Source: Cohnella nanjingensis
Lineage (GTDB): Bacteria; Bacillota; Bacilli; Paenibacillales; Paenibacillaceae
Assembly: GCF_014212125.1 (NCBI RefSeq)
Contig: NZ_JACJVP010000032.1
Span: forward strand, 100,712-164,711
DNA length: 64,000 nucleotides
Direction: 5' to 3'
Shown here: positions 57,067 through 64,000 of the stretch, one piece after another
How positions within the stretch are numbered: the stretch's first letter is position 1
Layout: every line of letters begins with the position of its first letter
The notes under the pieces: model-generated
Database searches by the model: none
What the model saw: the letters and a program-made list of their open reading frames with translations, nothing else
Told to the model about the DNA's origin: nothing
Program-made: the position numbers and the translations under genes

Positions 57067-57738
57067 ATGACACAAGCTCACCAAATTGCAGGGTTCGAGT
57101 TCGATTTTTTGGAGAAAAATCTGTACTCGGCGGTTATTGCCGACATTTTGGACGATCTTGGGTACCGCCAGCAAACGTTCGGAGCGGGGATTCGCCTGAT
57201 CGATCCGAGCCTGAAAATCAGCGGCCGCGCCTTTACGGCCCAGGCGGCCAAAGTATTCGATATTCCGGCGGAACCCTACAAGCTTCAGATGAAAGCGATC
57301 GATTCCGTATCGTCAGGCGAAGTATTCGTCGTCTCTACGGGAGCTCCGGACGAGGCCGCGTTTTGGGGAGAATTGATCGCGACCGCATGCCGGGCGCGCG
57401 GCGGACGGGGAGCGATCGTCGACGGCCTAAGCCGAGATACGGCGAAAATCATGGAGATGAAGTTTCCGCTGGCGACAAGAGGGCAAGTTCCGACGGATTC
57501 CAAAGGGCGCATTAATTTGATCGCGTACCAACAACCGATCGAGATCGATGGCGTTCGTATTCGTCCCGGCGATTATGTATTCGCGGATATCGACGGCATC
57601 GCCGTCGTTCCTCGGGTGATCGAAGACGAGACGATCCGGAAAGCGATGGAAAAGGTAAGCGGCGAGAACGTCGTCAGAGAAGCGCTTCAGAACGGGATGC
57701 TGTGTACGGAAGCTTTCAAAACGTTCGGTATTCTTTGA
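57067..57738 (+). CDS. RraA-like / HMG aldolase-family protein
   Basis: AAAGGAG precedes ATG 57067 (223 aa); ATG 57031 is further upstream without a good site. The protein has the RraA/4-hydroxy-4-methyl-2-oxoglutarate aldolase fold with active-site RGGRGAIVDGLSRD (about 112-125) and a GDYVFADIDGIAVVP end. These metal-dependent enzymes cleave or decarboxylate oxo acids. A retro-aldol step on a hexuronate-derived acid is plausible. A tnpB element starts exactly at its stop codon. Confidence 0.83.
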   Translation: MTQAHQIAGFEFDFLEKNLYSAVIADILDDLGYRQQTFGAGIRLIDPSLKISGRAFTAQAAKVFDIPAEPYKLQMKAIDSVSSGEVFVVSTGAPDEAAFWGELIATACRARGGRGAIVDGLSRDTAKIMEMKFPLATRGQVPTDSKGRINLIAYQQPIEIDGVRIRPGDYVFADIDGIAVVPRVIEDETIRKAMEKVSGENVVREALQNGMLCTEAFKTFGIL

Positions 57739-57740
57739 CA

Positions 57741-57895
57741 TTCCACACGGCTAAAGCCGTGGGATTCTTAGCTAGCTGGTGCGTCCGCAGTCCGTTTCCG
57801 GTTTGGACAACTGCTAAGTTCGGGGCTGTGCCAACAGCCCATCCTAGGACGGTGCATATAGCATCCTAGGCTGACAGACTGTTACCGTCTGCCAC
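57741..57895 (-). ncRNA. Candidate omega-RNA (reRNA) of tnpB
   Basis: Downstream of and overlapping the 3' end of tnpB lies a run of hairpins: CAGAC/GTCTG (57875-57891), CCTAGGA/TCCTAGG (57843-57870), GGGCTG/CAGCCC (57823-57840) and the end hairpin CACGGC/GCCGTG (57746-57761). TnpB guide RNAs derive from just this right-end region. The guide would be read into flanking DNA beyond 57736. Confidence 0.6.
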
Positions 57896-58922
57896 AGGTT
57901 GTCGCATGATATTGATGGCTCCAACCCGATCACGGTGCGCATGAAACCCGCATGAACACCTGTACGTTCGGTCAACCGCTTTGTTTCGCTTTCCGCATAT
58001 AGGGCAAGTTTGCGAGGTATAGGCAGGATTTACTTCTATAATCCGAATACCTGCTAATGCCGCTTTGTATGCGATAAATATTTGCAATTGATAGAACGAC
58101 CAGTTGTGCAGGTTTTTGGCGTTTTTACGACTTGTTCTTGTCGTCTGGCGAATGTTCGTAAGTTTCTCGACCTTGATGACGGATACTTGTTGTTCTTTCG
58201 CCATGTTCACGATCTGCCGGCTGATCTTGTGGTTTTGGTCTTTCATGTAGCGGTGTTCCTTGTTTTGTTGCTTGCGGATGGCTGACAGTTTCTTCAGTTT
58301 CCCCAGCTTCCTTCGACGCGAACTGTATTTGCGGCGGATGTACTTATTTTGTCTGCCGCTCCCGACAAACTTGGTTTTACCTGTAGATGTGACCACGACT
58401 GCCGGCACTTTCAATCCCAGATCAACACCCATTGTTGAATCGCCGATAGCTTGTCCGGTTTGTATTTCGACGGAAACCTGAACGTACCATTTGCCCGATT
58501 TCTCTACGACCTTCAAAAGCCCGCGTTTTCCGCTTGCCAGAAGGTGATTCTCGCGTTCGGACATACGGGATGCGACCCTGAGCCGCTGTACTTTCCCATC
58601 CATCAAGACCGGGAATGCGACTGAGTTGCTGTTAATCGAATAATTTTGATTGTTCACGTAGTAGGCTCTACGCCTTAAGATCGGACAGTTCCCTTGCTTA
58701 TTCGTTTTCTTATGGATGCTTCTTGCATCGCGAATGACTTGATTCCGTATCGCTGAAGGCAGGTTAGCCCTAATGTCTTTTGATGTTAGCTTGGGGAAAA
58801 TTCCGGCACGTTCTGCTTGCATGGTGAGTCGGTTTACGGCGTCGATATAAGCTGTCCCATGTTTGCGCAACAATGCGGGCTCGACGGGAAATATGCGAAT
58901 CTGAAACCGTTACGATTTGCAT
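57866..58922 (-). pseudogene. tnpB: TnpB (IS605 OrfB) RNA-guided nuclease, frameshifted start
   Basis: The open frame from TTG 58873 encodes 335 aa with RuvC motifs D (MGVDLGLKVPAVVV), E (VIKVEKLTNIR) and D (HAHRDRVGAINI) and a CPIC/CSCG zinc finger, so the nuclease domain is intact. The natural start appears to be ATG 58922 behind GGGAGG, but a one-base shift near 58908 separates it from RFQIRIFPVEPALL, the expected TnpB N-terminus. It may be inactive or be translated from the TTG. Confidence 0.8.
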
Positions 58923-59139
58923 CTATTCGCCTCCCTCAGGAACATTATACCAAACAAGTGTTCGTACCAATAGAGTTGTGACAAAAAGACTTCGTTGATC
59001 GCTGAACGAAACGAGAACAGCAAAGATGTAGGACAGTTAAGCTGTCTAGCCTTGTCCAAAGCCGATTCATCCCATGCTTGAAGGCAAGGGCTTCTCGGTT
59101 TATCTGTAAGCACCCTACTACGAAAAGGGGAACGGCCAA

Positions 59140-60210
59140 TTGAAGCTCGGACTCGGACTATATCGCGATAGATTAACGAAGGATAATTTCAGATTCGCCA
59201 AACAAGCCGGGTGCACGCATATCGTCGCTCATCTGGTCGATTATTATAACGGCATCGACGGCTTGCCATCGACCGACAAGGACCGGAATATGGGCGTCGC
59301 GAAGCCCAATGACGAGATTTGGTCTTACGAAAGCCTAGTCGTTTTAAAGAAAGCGATGAACGAAGAAGGCCTGGCATTCGAGGCTATCGAAAATTTCAGC
59401 CCGGCGGATTGGCACGACGTGCTGATGGACGGCCCGAAAAGAAACGAGCAGATAGAGCATCTCAAGACGATCATCCGCAACGTGGGCAAAGCGGGGATCC
59501 CCATCATCGGTTACAATTTCAGCATTGCCGGCGTATGGGGGCACGTGAACCGTCCGGTCGCCCGTGGAGGCGCCGTCACGGCGACGTTTAACCTTCAGGA
59601 AGGACCGGAAGAAACGCCGATCCCTTATGGTCAGATTTGGAACATGACCTATGATTTTAATCCGCCGCAAGGGTTTATTCCTCCTATTTCATCCGAGGAA
59701 CTGTGGGAAAGGCTGGAACGATTTCTGAAGGAAATCGTTCCGGTAGCGGAGGAAGCCGGCGTCAAGCTGGCGGCCCATCCCGACGATCCGCCGATGCCGA
59801 CGGTTCGCGGATACGGCCGGCTCGTGAATCAACCGCAGCTGTATCAGAAGCTGCTCGATATCGTTCCCAGCTCCAGCAACGCATTGGAGTTTTGCTTGGG
59901 CACGCTTCAGGAGATGACGGACGGCGACATCTACGACACGATCGATCAATACAGCAGACAAAACGCGGTCGGGTACGTGCATTTCCGCAACGTGAAGGGT
60001 AAAGTGCCTCGCTATCAAGAGGTATTCGTGGATGAAGGCGACATCGACATGATCCGGGCGCTGCGGGTGTTCAAGAAGAACGGATTCGACGGCGTGTTTA
60101 TCCCGGACCATACGCCGCAGATGACGTGCAAAGCGCCTTGGCATGCGGGGATGGCTTACGCGCTCGGCTATATGAAAGCTGCGCTGGCGATCGTGAATCA
60201 AGAGCAGTAA
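59140..60210 (+). CDS. uxuA: Mannonate dehydratase
   Basis: TTG 59140 follows AAAAGGGGAACGG. The 356-aa TIM-barrel protein has the UxuA motifs AAHPDDPPMP (about 217-226), EFCLGTLQEM with the metal Cys, GYVHFRNVKG and IPDHTPQM. It dehydrates D-mannonate to 2-keto-3-deoxygluconate with Mn or Fe in glucuronate breakdown. It lacks the insert of the longer E. coli form. Proximity to an SDR and sugar importer supports a hexuronate pathway. Confidence 0.9.
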   Translation: MKLGLGLYRDRLTKDNFRFAKQAGCTHIVAHLVDYYNGIDGLPSTDKDRNMGVAKPNDEIWSYESLVVLKKAMNEEGLAFEAIENFSPADWHDVLMDGPKRNEQIEHLKTIIRNVGKAGIPIIGYNFSIAGVWGHVNRPVARGGAVTATFNLQEGPEETPIPYGQIWNMTYDFNPPQGFIPPISSEELWERLERFLKEIVPVAEEAGVKLAAHPDDPPMPTVRGYGRLVNQPQLYQKLLDIVPSSSNALEFCLGTLQEMTDGDIYDTIDQYSRQNAVGYVHFRNVKGKVPRYQEVFVDEGDIDMIRALRVFKKNGFDGVFIPDHTPQMTCKAPWHAGMAYALGYMKAALAIVNQEQ

Positions 60211-60231
60211 AACTAGGCGCGGAGGGATTGT

Positions 60232-61011
60232 ATGTTTCCGGACTTAAAAGGAAAAGTAGCGGTCATTACCGGCGCTTCGCAAGGGATCGGGCGCGGGATC
60301 GCGATTCGATTCGGGCAAGAGCGGATGAAAGTCGTCGTCAACTATCACAGTAACGAAGAGATGGCCGAGATGACCGTGAAGGAAGTTCAGGCTGCCGGGG
60401 GAGAAGCGGTCGCCGTCAAGGCCGACGTAGGCATCGAAAAGGAAATCATCGCCCTCATGAATACGGCGGTCGAAGCCTTCGGCGGCTTGGATGTTCTGGT
60501 GAATAACGCCGGCATTCAAACGACGACGCCTTCCCATGAGCTGACCTTGGACGATTGGCACAAAGTGATGGACGTTAATTTGACCGGCGCTTTCGTCGGC
60601 TGCCGCGAGACGATCAAATATATGCTGGAGCATGACATTAAGGGCAGCATCTTGAACATTTCGAGCGTTCATCAGAAAATACCGAAGCCTTTTCATGCGC
60701 ATTATGCGTCCAGCAAAGGCGGATTAAGGATGCTGACCGAGACGTTGGCGCTGGAATACGCCCCGCGAGGCATCCGCGTCAATACGATCGCTCCCGGAGC
60801 GATCGTGACGCCGATGAACGAACATATTTTGTCCGATCCGCGACAGAGCCAAGACGTGCTTTCGCTGATTCCGATGAATCGAATCGGCGAGCCCGAGCAC
60901 ATCGCTTCCGCAGCGGCGTGGCTGACTTCGGAAGAAGCCGGCTACGTAACGGGCGTAACCCTTTTTGTAGACGGCGGAATGACGCTATATCCGATTTTCC
61001 TCAAAGGGTGA
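60232..61011 (+). CDS. SDR-family dehydrogenase 3
   Basis: GGAGGG precedes ATG 60232. The 259-aa protein has TGASQGIG (about 14-21), NNAGIQ, catalytic Ser (LNISSVHQK) and YASSK, and resembles glucose 1-dehydrogenase-type SDRs. It lies 21 bases after uxuA; in such operons an SDR often reduces fructuronate to mannonate, which would feed uxuA. The specificity is inferred. Confidence 0.87.
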   Translation: MFPDLKGKVAVITGASQGIGRGIAIRFGQERMKVVVNYHSNEEMAEMTVKEVQAAGGEAVAVKADVGIEKEIIALMNTAVEAFGGLDVLVNNAGIQTTTPSHELTLDDWHKVMDVNLTGAFVGCRETIKYMLEHDIKGSILNISSVHQKIPKPFHAHYASSKGGLRMLTETLALEYAPRGIRVNTIAPGAIVTPMNEHILSDPRQSQDVLSLIPMNRIGEPEHIASAAAWLTSEEAGYVTGVTLFVDGGMTLYPIFLKG

Positions 61012-61278
61012 GCAGGTATGAGGCTTCAAAAAAACAATAATAATACAACAAATATAAAGGCGCTCTCGTGTTCGAACGGAATGTTCCTACCTATAATTAA
61101 GCTAACAAACATTGCATACGCGACATCAACCCTTTCCAATGTTTGTCCAATGATGAAAGCTTCTAGCCGATGTATGATGGGGGGGCGGAAATTGCAACGC
61201 GGAGGTTCCATTTTCAAACCAAAATGTAAGCGGTAACATGAAGAGAGCTTCGCCATCTAACAAGAGGGGTGCATTTCC
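61012..61278. other. Intergenic region before sugar importer
   Basis: CAAACATTG (61106-61114) and CAATGTTTG (61137-61145) form an exact 9-bp inverted repeat with a 22-base loop, a possible operator or attenuator before the importer. A 72-codon frame at 61018 begins with Asn runs and has no ribosome site, so I do not call it. GAGGGG precedes the next gene. Confidence 0.5.
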
Positions 61279-62331
61279 ATGAAACAAGTCAAAAAAGGCG
61301 TTGTTTTCGCGCTTATTGCGGCAGTGACATTATCTTTGGCAGCCTGCGGCAATTCCAAATCGAATTCCGAACCGAATAAGCCGTCGTCCAGCGCGGCGTC
61401 GAACGCTCCGAATAACAATTCGAATCTTGTCGTTGCCGGCGTCGTGTTCCAAGAAGACCAATTCATGAAGCTGCTATCCCTTGGTTACCAGGATGCCGCC
61501 AAAGCCGCCGGCGTCAAAATATTGACGGGCAACACGGCCAACGACCAAGCGAAAGAAGCCGAACTGATCAATACGTATGTCTCGCAAAAAGTGAATGGCA
61601 TCGCCATATCGCCGCTGAACGAAGAGTCTTCCATCGCCGTATTGAAGAAAGCGGACGAAGCAGGCGTGAAAGTCGCGATCACGAATACCGCGCTGACGAA
61701 TGCGCCGTTTGCCGTTGGCGGCTATACGTCGGACAACAAAAACATCGGTCAAACCACGGGCAAAGAAGCCGCGCAATATATTCAAGAAAAGCTTGGCGGC
61801 AAGGCAAAAATCGCCATTCTCCAATTTAAATCGCTGCTTCCCGAACAAAGCGCCGACCGAGTAAACGGATTCCTGGAAGAAGTGAAAAAAGTCAACCCGG
61901 ACGTTGAAATCGTAGCGGATCAAGATGCCTGGATTCAAGACAAAGCCGTTGCCGTGACAGGAGATATTCTCACGGCTCACCCGGAAGTGAATCTGATCTA
62001 TTCAGCCAACGAAGGCGGCACGATCGGCGCAACGATGGCCGCAAAAAATGCCGGAAAAGCAGGCAAAGTGGTTGTTTTCGGCACGGATGCAAGCGACCAA
62101 CTGGTTTCCATGCTGAAGGACGGCGATAACGTTCTTCAGGCGATTACCGGACAAGATCCTTACGATATCGGATATAAAGCAATGGAACTGCTGATTAAAG
62201 GCCTGAAAGGCGAAGATATTAGCGCAAGCAAAGGTAAAACGATCATCGTAGACGGCATCCTGCTCAGCCGTTCCAACCCGGATGGCATTGCCAAATTCGA
62301 GGCTGATCTTAAAGCGAAAATGGGCAAGTAA
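61279..62331 (+). CDS. Sugar ABC transporter substrate-binding lipoprotein
   Basis: The 350-aa protein has a lipoprotein signal ending LSLAAC (Cys at about 23), a Ser/Asn-rich linker, and a ribose-type periplasmic-binding fold (QDAAKAAGVKILTGNTAND, NGIAISPLNEESS, VVVFGTDASDQL). It captures a sugar outside the membrane for the ATPase and permease that follow. Confidence 0.92.
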   Translation: MKQVKKGVVFALIAAVTLSLAACGNSKSNSEPNKPSSSAASNAPNNNSNLVVAGVVFQEDQFMKLLSLGYQDAAKAAGVKILTGNTANDQAKEAELINTYVSQKVNGIAISPLNEESSIAVLKKADEAGVKVAITNTALTNAPFAVGGYTSDNKNIGQTTGKEAAQYIQEKLGGKAKIAILQFKSLLPEQSADRVNGFLEEVKKVNPDVEIVADQDAWIQDKAVAVTGDILTAHPEVNLIYSANEGGTIGATMAAKNAGKAGKVVVFGTDASDQLVSMLKDGDNVLQAITGQDPYDIGYKAMELLIKGLKGEDISASKGKTIIVDGILLSRSNPDGIAKFEADLKAKMGK

Positions 62332-62446
62332 CATTGCCGTATCTCCATGAATGAACGGGTTGTCCGGATCGCCGGTCTCTGACAGGGTATCTTGGATTCG
62401 GGCAACCTGACATTGACATTATATAGAAAACTGCGAGGGAGAGCCC

Positions 62447-63934
62447 ATGAGCGTATTGGAGACGAACGGCATATCGAAGTTTTATCCCGGCACGGTAGCC
62501 TTAAATCGAGTTTCCGTTTCGTTCGAGAGCGGGAAAGTGCATGCGCTCCTTGGAAAGAACGGTTCGGGAAAATCGACTTTGCTCAAAATTTTTTCAGGCG
62601 CGGTCGAGCCTTCGCAAGGAGAAGTGATTTTGGACGGCGTACCCTTGAAGTTTCATGATCCGAGCGATGCGCTGACGAAGGGGATTGCAACGGTTTATCA
62701 AGAACTGAGCCTTGTGCCCGGCTTGACCGTCGCAGAGAACATTTTTCTTGGTCGAATGCCGACGAAAGGCATGTTCGTGGATTGGAAAAAGACTTACGAG
62801 ATGGCGGATAAGTTATTAAAAGAGCTTGGCGTAGACATTTCGGCAGATCGAATGGTGTCCGACTTGAGCGTCGGACAAGCGCAAATGATTGAAATCGTGA
62901 AGGCGATGAGCTATAACCCGTCGGTGCTCCAACTGGACGAACCGACGTCCGCGTTAGCGAAAAACGAAATCGATTCCTTGTTTAAGATGATCCGGAAGTT
63001 AAAAGAGAAAAACGTCATCATTATCTACGTGACGCACCGGCTGCATGAGCTGTGGGAAATCGCGGATACGTGCACAGTATTGCGCGAAGGACACTATATC
63101 GGAAAATCATCGATGCAGGAATTGAAACGCAAGGAACTGATCGGCATGATGTTCGGCGAAGTAGAACTCCAAACGCGACCTACGGATTTGACGATAATGA
63201 ACGAGGTTGTTCTTGAAATAAAAGGGTTAACGCGTAAAAACAAATTCCAGGATGTCTCCTTTCAACTCCGAAAAGGCGAAATCGTCGGAATCGCGGGGAT
63301 GCTGGGTTCGGGCCGCACGGAGCTGCTGAAATCGATTTTCGGCGCGGATTCCTTCGACAGCGGAGAAATCTATTGCCATGGCAAACGTATGAAGTCTCCG
63401 ACCCCCGAAAAAATGAAAAAAGCCGGACTTGCTTATACGCCGGAAGATCGAAAGCATGAAGGGCTGATTCAAATCGCTTCGATCAAGGATAATTTGTGCA
63501 CGGCAAGTTTGAATTCCTTGGCGAAAGGTCCGTTTATTCGCAAAGAAGTCGAGTCCGAGTTCGTTCGAAGGCAAGTGGACGACCTGCAAATCAAGGTGGC
63601 GGACGTGACGCATCAAGTATCCTCTTTATCCGGAGGGAACCAGCAGAAGGTCGTTGTCGGCAATTGGTTAAACACGAAGCCAAGCATTATGTTTTTCGAC
63701 GAACCGACGCGCGGGATCGACGTTAACGCCAAGCAGCAAATTTTCCAGATCATATGGGAGCAGTCGCGTAAAGGCATTTCCAGCATCATGGTTTCATCGG
63801 AGCTCGAGGAACTGCTTGAAGTATGTCATCGCATTCTTATTTTAAGAAACGGCCGAATCGCCGGGGAATACGTTCCCGAAGACCTCACGATCGAAGAACT
63901 GTATGCGCTTAGCATGGGGGGAGAAGCATCTTGA
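62447..63934 (+). CDS. Sugar ABC transporter ATPase (RbsA/MglA-type)
   Basis: The 495-aa protein has two nucleotide-binding domains: Walker A GKNGSGKST (about 35-43), signature LSVGQAQM and Walker B LQLDEPTSAL in the first; a degenerate Walker A (GMLGSGRTEL) with LSGGNQQK and FFDEPTRGID in the second. This is typical of CUT2 importers for ribose, xylose or galactose. Confidence 0.95.
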   Translation: MSVLETNGISKFYPGTVALNRVSVSFESGKVHALLGKNGSGKSTLLKIFSGAVEPSQGEVILDGVPLKFHDPSDALTKGIATVYQELSLVPGLTVAENIFLGRMPTKGMFVDWKKTYEMADKLLKELGVDISADRMVSDLSVGQAQMIEIVKAMSYNPSVLQLDEPTSALAKNEIDSLFKMIRKLKEKNVIIIYVTHRLHELWEIADTCTVLREGHYIGKSSMQELKRKELIGMMFGEVELQTRPTDLTIMNEVVLEIKGLTRKNKFQDVSFQLRKGEIVGIAGMLGSGRTELLKSIFGADSFDSGEIYCHGKRMKSPTPEKMKKAGLAYTPEDRKHEGLIQIASIKDNLCTASLNSLAKGPFIRKEVESEFVRRQVDDLQIKVADVTHQVSSLSGGNQQKVVVGNWLNTKPSIMFFDEPTRGIDVNAKQQIFQIIWEQSRKGISSIMVSSELEELLEVCHRILILRNGRIAGEYVPEDLTIEELYALSMGGEAS

Positions 63935-64000
63935 AATCTAGCATCGCGAATACAAAAGACAATTTGCCTCTTTTCTCTTCGGCAACGAAGAAAATGAGCA
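63931..64000 (+). CDS. Sugar ABC permease, start only
   Basis: TTG 63931 overlaps the ATPase stop codon and follows GGGGGAGAAG. Only 23 codons are in the window (LKSSIANTKDNLPLFSSATK). The position predicts an RbsC-type permease. Confidence 0.6.
   Translation, partial: MKSSIANTKDNLPLFSSATKKMS

Larger units (their letters stand above)
57736..59110 (-). mobile_element. IS200/IS605-type element carrying only tnpB
   Basis: The right end is at about 57736: on the minus strand it reads CCCACGGCTTTAGCCGTG, then GGAATGTCAA, a typical end hairpin and terminal TCAA. The rraA stop codon TTGA overlaps it. The left end is less certain; an imperfect hairpin CCCATGC/GCAAGGG at 59071-59090 may mark it. No tnpA is present, so it is non-autonomous. 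Confidence 0.75.

Noticed and set aside
61018-61236. 72-codon open frame before the sugar importer
   Set aside because: Low-complexity start, no ribosome site, and it spans an inverted repeat more likely to be regulatory.

Overview
The window comes from the chromosome of a Gram-positive, moderately GC-rich, spore-former-type bacterium, most likely Paenibacillaceae (Paenibacillus or Cohnella). This rests on strong AAGGAGG ribosome sites, a secreted FN3-rich glycosidase, a UgtP/LtaA-type lipoteichoic-acid pair, AraC/FCD-GntR/ROK sugar regulators, a Bacillus-type LexA box and XkdX-type phage tail genes. The assignment is inferred from gene content, not from a marker gene.

Positions 2251-38930 are a complete 36,680-bp Mu-like transposable prophage. 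It sits inside a large secreted GH39-like glycosidase gene (1-2250 plus 38936-40062) and is flanked by an exact 5-bp duplication, CACGT. Its two ends match as 26-bp inverted repeats (19/26), and the right end carries a second transposase-site copy 22 bp inward. The layout from left to right is: repeat-rich left end; S24/XRE repressor (minus strand) facing an early promoter with repeated operators; Ner-like regulator, MuA transposase and MuB ATPase; a block of small unknown early genes; a DnaC/DnaI-like loader, Gam, a GemA-like protein and a Mor-like activator ending at a strong terminator; a DUF2730-like membrane protein, small terminase, a roughly 290-nt multi-hairpin region that looks like a structured RNA, then large terminase, portal, head morphogenesis, nested protease/scaffold (I/Z), decoration protein and gpT capsid; a contractile XkdX-type tail with a programmed -1 frameshift in the chaperone gene, tape measure, baseplate and fibre; holin and DUF1906 lysin; and an accessory right arm with hicAB, a DNA methyltransferase under a near-consensus LexA box, a small Cys protein and an XRE regulator. 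A 148-bp non-coding island lies near the centre of the prophage, where Mu carries its strong gyrase site.

From 40063 onward the host chromosome resumes. It holds a decayed ROK regulator, a ugtP-ltaA-like glycolipid operon (minus strand), and a long catabolic region. The first catabolic operon (44808-53586) encodes an FCD-GntR regulator, a metallo-beta-lactamase-fold hydrolase, an APH-type kinase, a divergent enolase, two SDR dehydrogenases, a fumarylacetoacetase-family hydrolase, a glucarate-dehydratase-like enolase-superfamily enzyme and an aldose-epimerase-like protein. The palindrome TGTAACATGTTACA lies before the regulator and recurs (13/14) before the hydrolase, which suggests autoregulation. 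I could not assign the substrate, and the enolase carries unusual substitutions at signature positions.

Next come a convergent phytanoyl-CoA-dioxygenase/HEAT fusion, an AraC regulator, a second FCD-GntR sharing an operator-like motif with the following rraA-like gene, an IS200/IS605-type tnpB with a candidate omega-RNA inserted at the rraA stop codon, uxuA (mannonate dehydratase), an SDR oxidoreductase, and a ribose-type ABC importer (binding protein, ATPase, start of the permease). This second group looks like a hexuronate or related acid-sugar uptake and degradation locus.
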